From positions 10,707,629-10,771,628 of the forward strand of contig CM067526.1 in assembly GCA_034509925.1 (NCBI GenBank): a stretch of DNA of 64,000 bases, in the 5' to 3' direction. The notes under the pieces are model-generated. The model saw only the letters and a program-made list of their open reading frames with translations. It did not search any database and had not been told where the DNA came from. The stretch is from Hirudinaria manillensis (lineage: Eukaryota; Annelida; Clitellata; Hirudinida; Hirudinidae). The position numbers and the translations under genes are program-made. Positions 1-10,130 of the stretch are shown here, piece by piece. Each line of letters starts with the position of its first letter. Within the stretch, counting starts at the first letter, position 1.

Positions 1-2770
1 GGTTGTCTAAATGTTCTCCAAATGTTTTTCCGACAACAATTATGTCATCCAAATATACTAGGCATACTTTCCAATTGAGTCCCCTTAGTATATGTTCCAT
101 TAATCTTTCAAACGTCGCTGGGGCATTGCATAGCCCGAACGGCATGACAGTGAATTGCCATAGTCCTTCACCTGTCGAGAAAGCCGTTTTTTCTTTATCG
201 TCAGGATGTAACTCCACTTGCCAGTAACCACTTTTGAGATCTAATGTGGAAAAAATTTTTGATCCCGAGAGAGTGTCTAAAGTGTCATCGATTCTAGGTA
301 AGGGGTAGCTGTCCTTAAGTGTCATTTCGTTCAGCTTTCTATAGTCGACACAAAAACGAAGTGATCCGTCTTTCTTCTTAACGAGTACCACCGGTGAGCT
401 CCAGGGGCTATTTGACGGTTCAATAACCCCTTGGTCTTGCATTTCTTTTATCATTTCCTTGGCGTTTGCTCTTGTAGCTAAAGGAAGTGGACGGGGGTTT
501 TGTCGAATGGGTTTAGCACCGGCCGTATTTATTTGATGTTGCACGAGGTTAGTCCTACCCAAAGGGCTGTCTTGTTCAGCCATTATATCCTGAAATTCGC
601 TAAGCAGATTTTTCGCTTGTTGATAATCTTCTTTTTGTAGAGTTTTGTCTAAATCTTTCAGGAGATTGTCCATTAATGGTTTAGACATAGTATCCCTTTT
701 GATATGCTTATTTCCACTTCCATCTAATGTTAATATGCGTTCCACGTTCCTGCAAAGTGCGATAGGTGTTCCTGCTTTGATCTGTTGTTCCTGGTCAGAT
801 AGATTCATTACCCTCAGTGGAACTCTGCCGGTGTTCAGCTTGACTAGTGCTCGTCCTATTAGTAGTCCTTGGCCAATGCCCGATTGATCTTCGACTGCTC
901 CTATACCAAATTTTGTATAGTCGCCTTCTAGCCCGCCCCAAATTAAGCTTTCCGACTGTGCCGGGATGGTCTCGTTTTGTAATACTTTTACAAACGTGTC
1001 TTTGACTTCTGTACCTCCGTAGTGTAGAGGAATCTCCATTGCTCCTTGTTGAAGGGTGCCGCCCTTCATGTCAATGGAAATTCCATAGCGTCGCATGAAA
1101 TCCAATCCCAGTATACATTCGTCTGTTATATTGGCTATCATAAATTCCTGTTCGAATGACTTGCCTCCTAAATCCACTGTAATAGTTGTGGTTCCTTGAA
1201 CTGGCACTAATTCTCCGGTGGCTGTTTTTAGCTTGTAGTTGTTGGTCGTTACTTTACTGTTTCTTGCCAACTTTGGTTGGACAATAGAAGTAGATGCCCC
1301 TGTGTCTATTACAAGATTATATTCTTTCCCTCCAATTTTCCCTTTAACCTCTAGTGATGATCCTTTTCCTAATGCTGTAACGTGAAAGACGAGTGGGGCA
1401 TTTCGAGTTTGCTGAAACGATCTTTGCCCCTTAAAATTAGTAGCTTCAGGTTTTTCTGATTTATAGGGCTCTCTCCAGTACTGCCGATTTTTGGAGATGG
1501 TCGTTCTACATTCTCGGGCTAAATGGCCAGGCTTGTTGCACCTGAAGCACCTTGGTCTTCTATCTACTACCTGGAATCTTAAGTTTCTTTGGGGCTTGCT
1601 GAGGTCATTGATTTGTCGAGCTATTTTTGTAATCATCTCTCTGTCTTTGTCATTATCTTTATCTTTCTCCTTGCCTCTGTCTTCCTGAGCTTCAATTTTC
1701 TTTACATTCAAGCTTTTTTGGATTGAGGCTCTTGCCGCTTCCATGGAGATTGCAAACGCCAATGCTTCATGGCTGGCCTTTATTCCATGAATTTTTAGTG
1801 CCATTTTGGTTTCCGCATCCCTTATCCCATCAACGAAGGCGTCAGTTATAATGTTTTCAATGAAATCCGTTGACTGTCCTGGATGGGCTAAGTATGCGAG
1901 CCTTCTGACGTCAGCTTCTAATTCTTGGAGTGATTCGCCCTGTTTTTGCGTACGGTTTTTTAATTCGTTTTTATGTACTTCCAGCATGTGGCCATTCCCA
2001 AATCTTCTTTCCATTGCTTCTGCTATTTCTGAATAGGCTTTACAGTGGAGCATTGTTTGCAAAAGCTCGGCTGCCCTTCCTCGCAGTACCATTATCAGTT
2101 CTGTTGCTTTTTCCTCTTCGGTCCACTTGTTACGTTCAGCGGCAGTTTCAAACTGATGCCTGAACACTGCCCATGGCCCTTGTCCGTCGAATAATGGTGG
2201 TCTTGTCGTTTTCTCTCTTCCATATGTCTCTGTTTTCGATTCATTGTATTTTTTAAACTTCTCTATTTCCCTCCTCTGCTCTTCTTTTAGTGCATCTAAT
2301 TCTGCTTTAACCTTTCTCAGGTCGGCCATCTCCTTGGATGATCTGAGGTTGGCTACGTCCGTTTTTACCTCTTCCCGCAGAACATCCATGGATGTCTGGA
2401 ATTTGGCTGCATCAGTTTTTACCTGCTCCTGTAAAACATCCATGGCTACTTGGAAGTTGGCTATATCGGATTTCACATCTGACCGTAAAGTATCCATGCC
2501 GCAAATCAATTCTGACCGCAAAACATTATTGTCTGACCGCAAAGCATCCAGGGCCTTATTGTTGGCTTCCATAGCAGTCTGAAGGGCTTCCCTTTGTTTT
2601 TCTTTTTGAACCCCAAATTCATACTCCGACGGATCGTGATTATTTTCCAAAAGCCATTCCTCGAGCCGTACTTGTAGTTCGGCTTTTAGGCCAGTTGCAT
2701 CCAGGCCTCGATTCCTTAGTTCTCGTCTCAAATCGGGAACGCGCAAATCTTCCAGTATCTTAGGTCCCAT
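1..2770 (-). CDS. Gag-Pol polyprotein of the LTR retrotransposon (partial)
   Basis: A single open frame starts at the ATG at 2770 and stays open to base 1. In order it shows: an N-terminal SAP-like motif (residues about 1-50, with the signature LRVPDLRRELRNRGL and an RL...W segment); a charged coiled-coil with repeated short segments (about 60-150); a gag capsid-like region; a CCHC zinc knuckle (CFRCNKPGHLAREC, near 1530); an aspartic protease active site (DTGAS, near 1300); and reverse transcriptase with the FCVDYRKLN block, LDLKSGYWQ and the YLDD catalytic box (near 50). Gag and Pol lie in one frame with no frameshift. A SAP domain at the start of Gag is unusual. The same N-terminus begins the ORF of the non-autonomous element at 33938-34993, which ties the two elements together. 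Confidence 0.9.
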   Translation of the reverse strand, partial: MGPKILEDLRVPDLRRELRNRGLDATGLKAELQVRLEEWLLENNHDPSEYEFGVQKEKQREALQTAMEANNKALDALRSDNNVLRSELICGMDTLRSDVKSDIANFQVAMDVLQEQVKTDAAKFQTSMDVLREEVKTDVANLRSSKEMADLRKVKAELDALKEEQRREIEKFKKYNESKTETYGREKTTRPPLFDGQGPWAVFRHQFETAAERNKWTEEEKATELIMVLRGRAAELLQTMLHCKAYSEIAEAMERRFGNGHMLEVHKNELKNRTQKQGESLQELEADVRRLAYLAHPGQSTDFIENIITDAFVDGIRDAETKMALKIHGIKASHEALAFAISMEAARASIQKSLNVKKIEAQEDRGKEKDKDNDKDREMITKIARQINDLSKPQRNLRFQVVDRRPRCFRCNKPGHLARECRTTISKNRQYWREPYKSEKPEATNFKGQRSFQQTRNAPLVFHVTALGKGSSLEVKGKIGGKEYNLVIDTGASTSIVQPKLARNSKVTTNNYKLKTATGELVPVQGTTTITVDLGGKSFEQEFMIANITDECILGLDFMRRYGISIDMKGGTLQQGAMEIPLHYGGTEVKDTFVKVLQNETIPAQSESLIWGGLEGDYTKFGIGAVEDQSGIGQGLLIGRALVKLNTGRVPLRVMNLSDQEQQIKAGTPIALCRNVERILTLDGSGNKHIKRDTMSKPLMDNLLKDLDKTLQKEDYQQAKNLLSEFQDIMAEQDSPLGRTNLVQHQINTAGAKPIRQNPRPLPLATRANAKEMIKEMQDQGVIEPSNSPWSSPVVLVKKKDGSLRFCVDYRKLNEMTLKDSYPLPRIDDTLDTLSGSKIFSTLDLKSGYWQVELHPDDKEKTAFSTGEGLWQFTVMPFGLCNAPATFERLMEHILRGLNWKVCLVYLDDIIVVGKTFGEHLDN

Positions 2771-2830
2771 TTCTGTCGTTAAAACTCGCTGTTTTTACCT
2801 CTAGTGAATCGATATCCCTTTACGACGCTA

Positions 2831-2849
2831 AATCCCACTCCTGACACCA
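2831..2849 (-). promoter_or_regulatory. Primer-binding site (tRNA-Leu type) of the gypsy element
   Basis: Read on the minus strand, the bases just inside the LTR begin TGGTGTCAGGAGTGGGATT. This is the complement of a tRNA 3' end reading AATCCCACTCCTGACA plus CCA, which from memory matches animal tRNA-Leu(CAG)-type genes. One base separates it from the LTR end. The same 19 bases occur at 35055-35073 in the second LTR element. Confidence 0.75.
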
Positions 2850-2850
2850 A

Positions 2851-3071
2851 TGTTGTAACCCGGGGTCTGATGAATTAATTAACGTAAGGATATCTTTATT
2901 GGTTTTAACTAATGGCAAATACGGCTGGACGATTTGGTCGATTGCTTGTCCCGACGGAACTGCCTAATGACTCGAATCGCTAGATACGACTTCGAAATAA
3001 AAGATTCTGAATATTAACTAAACTTAATTAATTAATTATTTAATTAATTAATTAATGTCAGGGATCCAACA
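2851..3071 (-). repeat. LTR of the gypsy element (221 bp)
   Basis: The segment begins TGTTG and ends CAACA, giving the TG...CA inverted ends of an LTR. It carries CCCGGGG close to the 5' leader side and TGTTGGATCC at the other end, both shared with the LTRs at 33680 and 35075. Its outer edge at 3071/3072 is where the sequence becomes identical to the duplicated host locus at 11384. The partner LTR is outside the window. Confidence 0.85.
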
Positions 3072-3097
3072 GTATCATATAATATATGTTTTCTAAC

Positions 3098-4231
3098 CTC
3101 ACCAATAGACGATTTCACTTCGTTCAATTCGTTCTGAGTTGGCCAAAACAATGGCACTTCATTATGACCATAATACCCAAAAATTGCCCCGAATCTTTTC
3201 CACTTTTTGCACTTCATAATTTTGTTTCTGCATTCAATCCTTCGTCAAATAAAAAAAAATTGAAAGAAACTTAGTAAATCAATAGAATGATGAATATGTT
3301 TACGTCATTAATTGCTGGAATGATATGTCACAGTTGTCTAATTTGGACATCTTGGAGAGCACAGTTGGCAAATTGAGTTGTAAATCTTCGCTTATGGTCC
3401 CATCGTTTGGCATCAAATCGGATATGTCTAACGTTCTAAAAACACGACCACATGGTAATTAATTAAGTCAGTTTAAATTTATAATTAATCAATTATGTTT
3501 TACTTCAATTGATTCATGGAACTCAAAATGTCAAGGAATAACTCGTTGTAATTTGCCGTTACACAATAGAGTGACAAAACTCTAAGTTTTGTGAGACTAG
3601 TTAAAGACTTAAGTGTAGAATCAGTGATGGAGTCATTTTCTATCTTGATCTCTTCCAAGGTGTTAGAAAATATAGAAAAATCTACGTTTAATGGAAATGT
3701 TGCCGGGCCATCAGATCTAATTCTTCTTAAAAATAATTTCTTGAGTCTCGGGAATGGAGCGTTTAAAACGCTTTCAAAATTTCTAAAATTCCAATATTAA
3801 AGGATATCAAAAACGTGATATGAAAAATTTAATTTAAACAGGTACATAATACTTATTATTACTACACTATTTTTGAAACCAAATGAACAAGCTGTATAAA
3901 TCTAACCTTTCAGTGTAACATATTTCTAAAATTTCAATTGTGGACGCCATTTCATAAAGATACGGGTTGCAATCTGATAGATAATCTATTCTAACGGAAA
4001 GAGATTTAAGGGGGTATGTTGTTTGGTTCAAGTTGTAAAAGACAAAATGTGGAAATTTATCATCCCTCCTTAAAAGGTGAAGGTTAATATTTTGCCAGCC
4101 GAGAACATCTCGGTAAGGCAGCACATCTAGCAAATACCGGCTTTGAATGTACCATCTTATTTCTTTACTCTTGTAAATGATTCTCTCAAATAAAGAAGTG
4201 GGGAGTAACTGTTTTCTGGGACTACGAAAAT
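3098..4231 (-). CDS. Leucine-rich-repeat (F-box/LRR-like) gene, copy 1, interrupted by LTR element
   Basis: Four exons in good phase are visible: 3907-4231, 3504-3782, 3304-3435 and 3098-3239. All are bounded by AG/GT sites. The protein reads as irregular LRRs (for example LEEIKIENDSITDSTLKSL, LRVLSLY, LEILEICYTER) after a segment with LLDVLPYRDVLGW, which resembles an F-box-type start but is not a clear F-box. F-box/LRR proteins usually act as substrate receptors of SCF ubiquitin ligases; that role is inference here. The N-terminal exon was not found. Exons 3' of 3098 are missing because the gypsy element is inserted in the next intron; they may lie left of the window. The piece is nearly identical to copy 2 (offset 8312) in exons and introns alike. 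Confidence 0.6.
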
Positions 4232-4593
4232 CTGCAAAAAAAAGCAGAAATTAGTCGATGCATACGTAAACTAGGACATTCTCAAAGTTTAGTTGTGCCA
4301 TATAAAACTTGGAGGTGAAGATGCGTGCGTGTACTGTTGCTGATTTAAAACGTTTGGCGGGAGGCCAAAAACTTGAAGGAATGAAGCAGTGTCAAATATT
4401 CATTCATTTATTGACGTGATAGAAAATGCAATAATAATCATAAATATCGCAAATAATTATTATACAAAAGCTTCTATCTGCATCGAATTAAATTCTAATC
4501 CCCAATCTACTTATTACAAAACAAACCTTTTAATCTGTCACAAAAGATTTCCTTAAAGTTGATGACAATGTGTTCTAACAAGCAATTTTGCAT

Positions 4594-5835
4594 AGTTTTA
4601 ACTTTGCTCACGTCCATTATCTTTTATTTTCCTCAAAATTTACTAAAATTCAAAGTCTGGTTTCTATTAGTGCATTATTTTCAACAACTTTAAATCGATG
4701 TTATTTAAAATTTTACGAATAATAAATTTTCAAATATTTACATTACTGTTATTGTTCAATGGTTCTTACTCCGATATTGATTTAATTTAATTTCTATTTA
4801 ATTAAACCTTGATTCCTTAAATCTGTTTGTTTTAGGAAGATTAAATAAGCTTAGTTATGAATGACCTTCTAGGATGATGTCGAATGACATTCAGAAGTAT
4901 CGCCCTGGTCAGGCGGAAAATTCGCAGGGAATCGTTCTTAATGTTGTGGATCTCCGCAGTAATCGATGAATCGCTCTAGGAAGAATCTTTGACGAATCTC
5001 TCACCGACAAGAGGGTGAAGGGCGCCATATTTCAACAAACCATCAAGTGACAGCAAGCGATCGAGGCGGCACTACTGCTTAGGAGGTTCAAGGTGTGGTT
5101 ACACCAGTTCGTGCTATGATTGATTCCAATTTACAAAACTTCAGCAAACTTATATGTCATTGCCATGGCTTCTGGTTTCTATTTTATCAGATTTTATATA
5201 GAAGTTGCTATAGAAGTTTTAACTTTGCTCACGTCCATTATCTTTTATTTTCCTCAAAATTTACTAAAATTCAAAGTCTGGTTTCTATTAGTGCATTATT
5301 TTCAACAACTTTAAATCGATGTTATTTAAAATTTTACGAATAATAAATTTTCAAATATTTACATTACTGTTATTGTTCAATGGTTCTTACTCCGATATTG
5401 ATTTAATTTAATTTCTATTTAATTAAACCTTGATTCCTTAAATCTGTTTGTTTTAGGAAGATTAAATAAGCTTAGTTATGAATGACCTTCTAGGATGATG
5501 TCGAATGACATTCAGAAGTATCGCCCTGGTCAGGCGGAAAATTCGCAGGGAATCGTTCTTAATGTTGTGGATCTCCGCAGTAATCGATGAATCGCTCTAG
5601 GAAGAATCTTTGACGAATCTCTCACCGACAAGAGGGTGAAGGGCGCCATATTTCAACAAACCATCAAGTGACAGCAAGCGATCGAGGCGGCACTACTGCT
5701 TAGGAGGTTCAAGGTGTGGTTACACCAGTTCGTGCTATGATTGATTCCAATTTACAAAACTTCAGCAAACTTATATGTCATTGCCATGGCTTCTGGTTTC
5801 TATTTTATCAGATTTTATATAGAAGTTGCTATAGA
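4594..5835. repeat. 621-bp direct tandem duplication
   Basis: Bases 4594-5214 and 5215-5835 look identical through the whole unit, including the stretches ACTTTGCTCACGTCCATTA and TCAGGCGGAAAATTCGCAGG. A diverged single copy of the same unit lies at about 12906-13440 in the duplicated locus, so the tandem step is specific to this side and recent. No supported exon lies inside. A short ORF present in both units (MASGFYFIRFY...) is not convincing as a gene. Confidence 0.9.
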
Positions 5836-5938
5836 AGTGAGTGTTAGGGTGAAAATATTTTTAAGGCTCGAATACATTGTCGCGGAATAATTAAGTTTTA
5901 CCACGAACCAATTTGGTATTTCGTGCATATCGGAAGAA

Positions 5939-5946
5939 TATAAAAC
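5939..5946 (+). promoter_or_regulatory. Possible TATA box for the antistasin-like gene
   Basis: The motif TATAAAAC lies about 65 bases upstream of the ATG at 6005 in a locally AT-rich region. Position and sequence fit a TATA-driven promoter of a small secreted-protein gene. No other support. Confidence 0.3.
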
Positions 5947-6004
5947 GGATCGTTTTCATACTGGAGACCGTGAAATATATTTAAATGAACGAATACATAC
6001 ATAT

Positions 6005-6552
6005 TTGCATGAATTTGGTTTAATAAACTGCTTATTAATAATTACTGTCGTTTTAAATTTTGTAAAAAGTATTATTTGCAAATGTTATTTTAAGAATAAC
6101 TTGCGATTTGCTTTTTCAGTTTTAAATTGTCCTGAAGAAACATGCACTAACGATTGTTCAGTTTCTGGCTTCTTGTTCGATAATAACAATTGCAATACCT
6201 GTCTCTGCAACAATCCGTGTGCTGAAGTAACGATCGGGCCATTTTATTTGTTATGGTTAGTAATTAACAATGTCGAACGCTTACTAATTTTAAAGCGTAT
6301 TTCAGAGATGTAGTTGATTTAACAAATAGACTGACCAGTCAGTCTGCATTAAGACCGTTTTATATCGCAACTATTTAAATATTTTTTGTTTTAAACAACC
6401 GACTTTAATAGTTTAATTTTAGCTGTGTTACATATCAGTGTATTTGCATATATTGTTGTAATTTTCAGCTTCAATGCCCTAACGGATGCGCCATGTGGAC
6501 TGCCTCGTCCTTCGAAGAACCAAACTATGAATGCAAAAAAGATGAAAACTAA
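6005..6552 (+). CDS. Small secreted cysteine-rich protein, antistasin-like domain
   Basis: Two exons are proposed: 6005-6226 (ends CAE, donor GAA|GTAACG) and 6469-6552 (acceptor TTTTCAG), giving about 101 residues ending in KDEN. Residues 1-22 are hydrophobic and look like a signal peptide (GLINCLLIITVVLNFV). The mature part has the spacing C-x4-C-x3-C...G...D...C-x2-C-x-C, followed by a second short C-x4-C-x3-C block. This matches antistasin/hirustasin-type domains, which are often serine-protease inhibitors; the inhibitory role is inference. The first domain is complete and the second is truncated. An alternative is that the true 5' exon is different and the residues before the acceptor-like TTTTTCAG at about 6110-6117 are not coding. 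It could also be a decaying paralogue. Confidence 0.45.
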
Positions 6553-6559
6553 AGCATTC

Positions 6560-7207
6560 ATAATATTTTGAAATATTTTCACGAATTACGAATAACATAT
6601 TAAATATAATTGCCTGATTATTACATTAATAAAAGTTTAATTAAGTTCTGGCAATGCCTGCTCAGGTTAACATTTTCGTAACAAATGATGATAAATTCAA
6701 CGGAATTTAAACCGCAATTATTTAAGATATATAAAAAATTAAATAAAAATAACTTCAAATCTCAGAGTGCAGCCATCTTTGTACCGAATAAAACATATGG
6801 CAAAAAATCGATTAATGTTCATTTAAACTCGAAAAAATATTGTAATTGTGCTTATGTGTCATACTTATTACATAAAGGGCTGGCAAACATTTTTTCAATT
6901 AAACCTTTTCAGCTCCTTTCAACATTAGGCTGGGATGGAACGTTAGAATTTACAATGATTTAATCGCAATTTATTTCAGCGCTTATGTGCAGATTTCATG
7001 ACAATCCATACAGCCCTCTAAAGCTTCTGAAATTTTCCTGGCTAATTCAGGATATGATTCGAGCTGCTATATTATAAAAAGTCTTTAAGGATTGCCCACT
7101 CAATATGCCTCCTATTTCGGGTAGAAATTTTTTGATCACAGAAATGGATTGTTGGTTAGTAAAAAAGTAAATAAACTTTAATAGGATCAACAAATCTCAA
7201 GATTGAA
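6560..7207. other. Intergenic, with a short block related to 14170-14265
   Basis: No gene is supported. Bases about 6790-6895 (GGCAAAAAATCGATTAATGT ... GGCTGGCAAAC) closely resemble 14168-14258, so this stretch holds a remnant of the locally duplicated LRR-gene region. The rest is AT-rich, without coding signal. Confidence 0.5.
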
Positions 7208-7718
7208 AATATTGTATCGTGCCATCGGAGGATAACTAGTCGAGAACTACGGTTTCGGTAATCTTATCAGCTTATCACAAGATCAGGAAATGAGCTTCAT
7301 CCGTGTTCATCATGGATGATCTTCGAGAAGTATTTTTAGAATACGCTATCGGAGTGCTGATGGAACAACAGCTCCCATTCCAAGAAAAATTACTCCTTCA
7401 TGCACAGAAAGGTCTCTAGCACGACTGTTGAAGGCATGCATCAGTGATCCAGTTCGAAAGTCTGGCCATCTCCCTGAATTCACATTGTATTTCAGGTACA
7501 GGCAACTTCGAAGCAATAACTCTGGATAATGCATCGGCTTGTCCAAAGCGGCTCGCCTTTCTATACTCAATTTTGAAGTCGTAACTAAGTAGGGTAAGCT
7601 CTCATCTTTGCAACCGATTCGCTGAATGAGCGAAAACGGCTGTCTTCGATCCAGCGATTTAAAGCAGGGGTTTGCGTTTCGTCAACGGTAAGAGGCGTCG
7701 TTCATATACATGTAGGTA

Positions 7719-8255
7719 TCAATGGAATTTCCTAACACCGAAAACCAATGCGAGAGCTTCTCTTTCAATCTGCCCGTAGTTTTGTTCTGCTGTTGTCAGG
7801 CTTCTTCCAGCATGTGCTATGGCCTTTTCCGTGTCGTTCGGAAATTGGTGCGAGATCACAGCACCTAATCCATACTCACGTACATCAGCAGCAACCACGA
7901 CGTCGATTTCAGGTCTGAAATGCGTGACGATCAGATCTGTCTGTAGCAGTTTGTTGAAAACCACCTGATGCTCATCAGTCCACAAAAATTTTTCTTTCTT
8001 CTCCGGGTCATCCAGAAGTCCTCTCATGGATCGCATCTCTGGAACAAAAGAAGAGTAAATATTAATCATGCCCAAGAAGTATTTTAATTGCTTCTTGTCC
8101 TTGGGCGACGGCATTTTGGCAGTCGCATGTATTTTCTCTGGATCTGGTCGACGTCCATCCTTGCAAATCATATTTCCCAGGAGTTTGATCTCTTTCTTCT
8201 CCAACGAACACTTCTCCATTCGAACGCGGAATCCACATTCTGCGATCCTCTTCAA
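7719..8255 (-). pseudogene. Reverse transcriptase/RNase H fragment of the decayed gypsy element
   Basis: The 178-residue open piece carries the RT thumb/connection signature (LGNMICKDGRRPDPEKI, LKYFLGMINIYSSFVPEM) and the RNase H domain typical of Ty3/gypsy (VVVAADVREYGLGAVISHQF, with AIAHAGRSLTTAEQNYGQIE). The upstream RT palm containing the catalytic box is shifted out of frame and interrupted around 8290-8580. Downstream, in another frame near 7500, FGQADALSRVI marks the end of the RNase H region. Several frameshifts make this non-functional. Confidence 0.8.
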
Positions 8256-9246
8256 AAAAGCATGGATTGTGCTCCTCCAGTGATGTAGCAGTTACGATGA
8301 TGTCATCCAGGTAAGCTGCACAATTTCATTTTCATTTCATTTATTCGAGACGAACGAAGGGACTAGGCCTCTGACACGTTCCGAAAAACAAAAAAAAGAG
8401 CAAATAAAACATAAACAATCTTTCAATCCTGGGAGCATGCAGTCCATAGCCTCTTGAAAAATGCCGGGTGCGCACTTGACTCCTGTCAGGGTAGTGTCTG
8501 GTACTGGAATAGTCCCCTGTGTGTGTTGACAGTTACTAATTCTTTGAATCTTTATTGACTTCCATCTGCAGATACGCACCTACCAATTCAATTTGAGTGA
8601 ACTATGCGCCCTGGTTCAGGTGAGAGAAGATTTCTTCAGGGATCGGCAGTGGATGTCTGTGTGTCTCAAATGAATCATTCAGGCCTGTCTTTATGTCGGC
8701 GCAGTTCCATTCTTCTTGTGCATTATAACTATAAAATATTATGTGCAGCCTAATAACTGTAACCTACTTTCTTCAAGAATCCTGCGTGCACGAGACGATC
8801 CAGTTCATCATCCACGGCTTTCTCCATAACGAAGGGAATCTTCCTTGGCCTGCAGAAGATTGGGCAGCTTCCTTCCTTCACCTTGAGCTCTGCCTTCTTT
8901 TTGGTGCATCAGCCCAATGAAGACGTCCTCCTTGAAGACGTCAGGATATTCATCCAACAATTGCTTTGCCAGATCCCTTACCTCAACTAGTTTGCGTTCC
9001 ACTTGACAGATAGCATTGAAGGCTTTTGGAAATGGTGGTCACTAATCGCACGACGCTCGGAACCTCTTCGATGATTTCGCTAGCATGTTCACATTCTCAG
9101 AGTAGTTTATGAAGTCGAAATCTTAAATTCTACACTTGAATTGCATTGCAACGCCGTCGGAAGAGACTAACCTACTCTCCAAACAGTGACTCTAGGATCT
9201 CCCTGATTTTATTGTACTTCAGCTCTTTTGTTGTCTGCGGTCGGAT

Positions 9247-9501
9247 CTAGTCCCTGAGGAGATTGTACATCGCCGTGGCGAGTTTCGTGACGAAAATTCT
9301 AGCTCTGTCTTCATCGGACAGTCGTGATCCGTGAGGAGTCACTGCGTTTTCAAATCGTTCTATCCAAGATGTGAATGTGCCACCACATTCGGCGTCAAAC
9401 TTGAACATTTGGGTCTTGCTGATCAATTCCGTGATCAGTTCTTCCCCCTGGCGATTTGTGGAGTTAGATACATTTACCTTCTCCAACAGTTGCACCGACA
9501 C
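9247..9501 (-). pseudogene. Gag-like fragment of the decayed gypsy element
   Basis: An 84-residue open piece contains FDAECGGTFTSWIERFENAV and LSDEDRARIFVTKLATAMYN. This is the usual start of a retrotransposon gag capsid region (a W..RFE pattern followed by a K.......L segment). It lies just inside the right LTR remnant, as expected for a minus-strand element. The following frames are broken. Confidence 0.65.
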
Positions 9502-10130
9502 GTCATATCTCCTCCTAGACTCCTCATCTCGAAGACGATTTTCTTCATCGCGGCAGCGATTTTCTTACAGAAACATCGTCATCAACGAAATGAGTTTATC
9601 CTCTGATCCCATTCTCGTCGCCAAATATATTGTATCTTGCAATCGGAGGATAATTAGTCTAGAAATATGATTTCGGTAACTTTATTAGCTAATTGCCAGA
9701 TCACGAAAAGAGCACGAGCGGAATAGCCACAATGCCATTTATAGCGGTCTTACATAATAGAATGCCGCGCTCCATTCCAATTGGTGCTCCACCACAACAG
9801 AAAATCGTTTCTGCTGTAAACAAAATACCATCCAACAGCCACTCGTCTACTGATTGCGAATCTAATACTTTCAGCAGAATACCATAAAGTATTTCATCTG
9901 AAATCAGCTCTCCATTCCTAATAAAGTTTTCACAAACAATTCCTACTTCTAAGCATAATAAAACTATTTATTAAACAAAATTTTTTGAGAAATACAACTG
10001 ACATGATATAGAATGTAAAGTCAAAGCAAAAGGTAACAGAACACGTAAACGGTCTTGTATTGGTTATATGAAACGCCTTTATTCAGCTTAAACTCACTGA
10101 ACGCCATTCCGACATTTACTTAACATATGC

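Larger units (their letters stand above)
1..3071 (-). mobile_element. Ty3/gypsy-type LTR retrotransposon, 5' two thirds (runs off left edge)
   Basis: This is the 5' part of an LTR retrotransposon in minus orientation. It contains one LTR (2851-3071), a primer-binding site, and a continuous gag-pol frame from 2770 to the window edge. RNase H, integrase and the 3' LTR would lie to the left, outside the window. The frame is uninterrupted, so this copy is young or still active. It sits in an intron of LRR gene copy 1. The duplicate of that gene (copy 2) shows the same host sequence without the element, with the junction at about 11384. Family placement as Ty3/gypsy rests on the gag zinc knuckle, retropepsin and RT motifs in order; the class is well supported, the clade is not assigned. 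Confidence 0.9.
7208..9900 (-). mobile_element. Decayed Ty3/gypsy element with diverged LTR remnants
   Basis: Similar sequences flank the block: TATTGTATCGTGCCATCGGA at about 7211 and TATTGTATCTTGCAATCGGA at about 9628, followed by related text. These are diverged LTR remnants. Beside the right one, TTTGGCGACGAGAATGGGAT on the minus strand is a PBS-like leader. Between them, in order on the minus strand, are gag-like and pol fragments in shifting frames. Integrase is essentially absent: only about 500 bp separate RNase H from the left LTR. This is an old, inactive copy unrelated in detail to the element at 1-3071. Confidence 0.8.

Noticed and set aside
3591-3800. 69-codon plus-strand ORFs in both LRR copies (also 11903-12112)
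   Set aside because: Complementary to an LRR exon whose minus-strand frame has splice sites and joins neighbouring exons in phase.
8330-8430. Possible SINE or small insertion inside the decayed gypsy element
   Set aside because: A T-rich stretch and a frame break are visible, but no ends, target duplication or second copy could be found.
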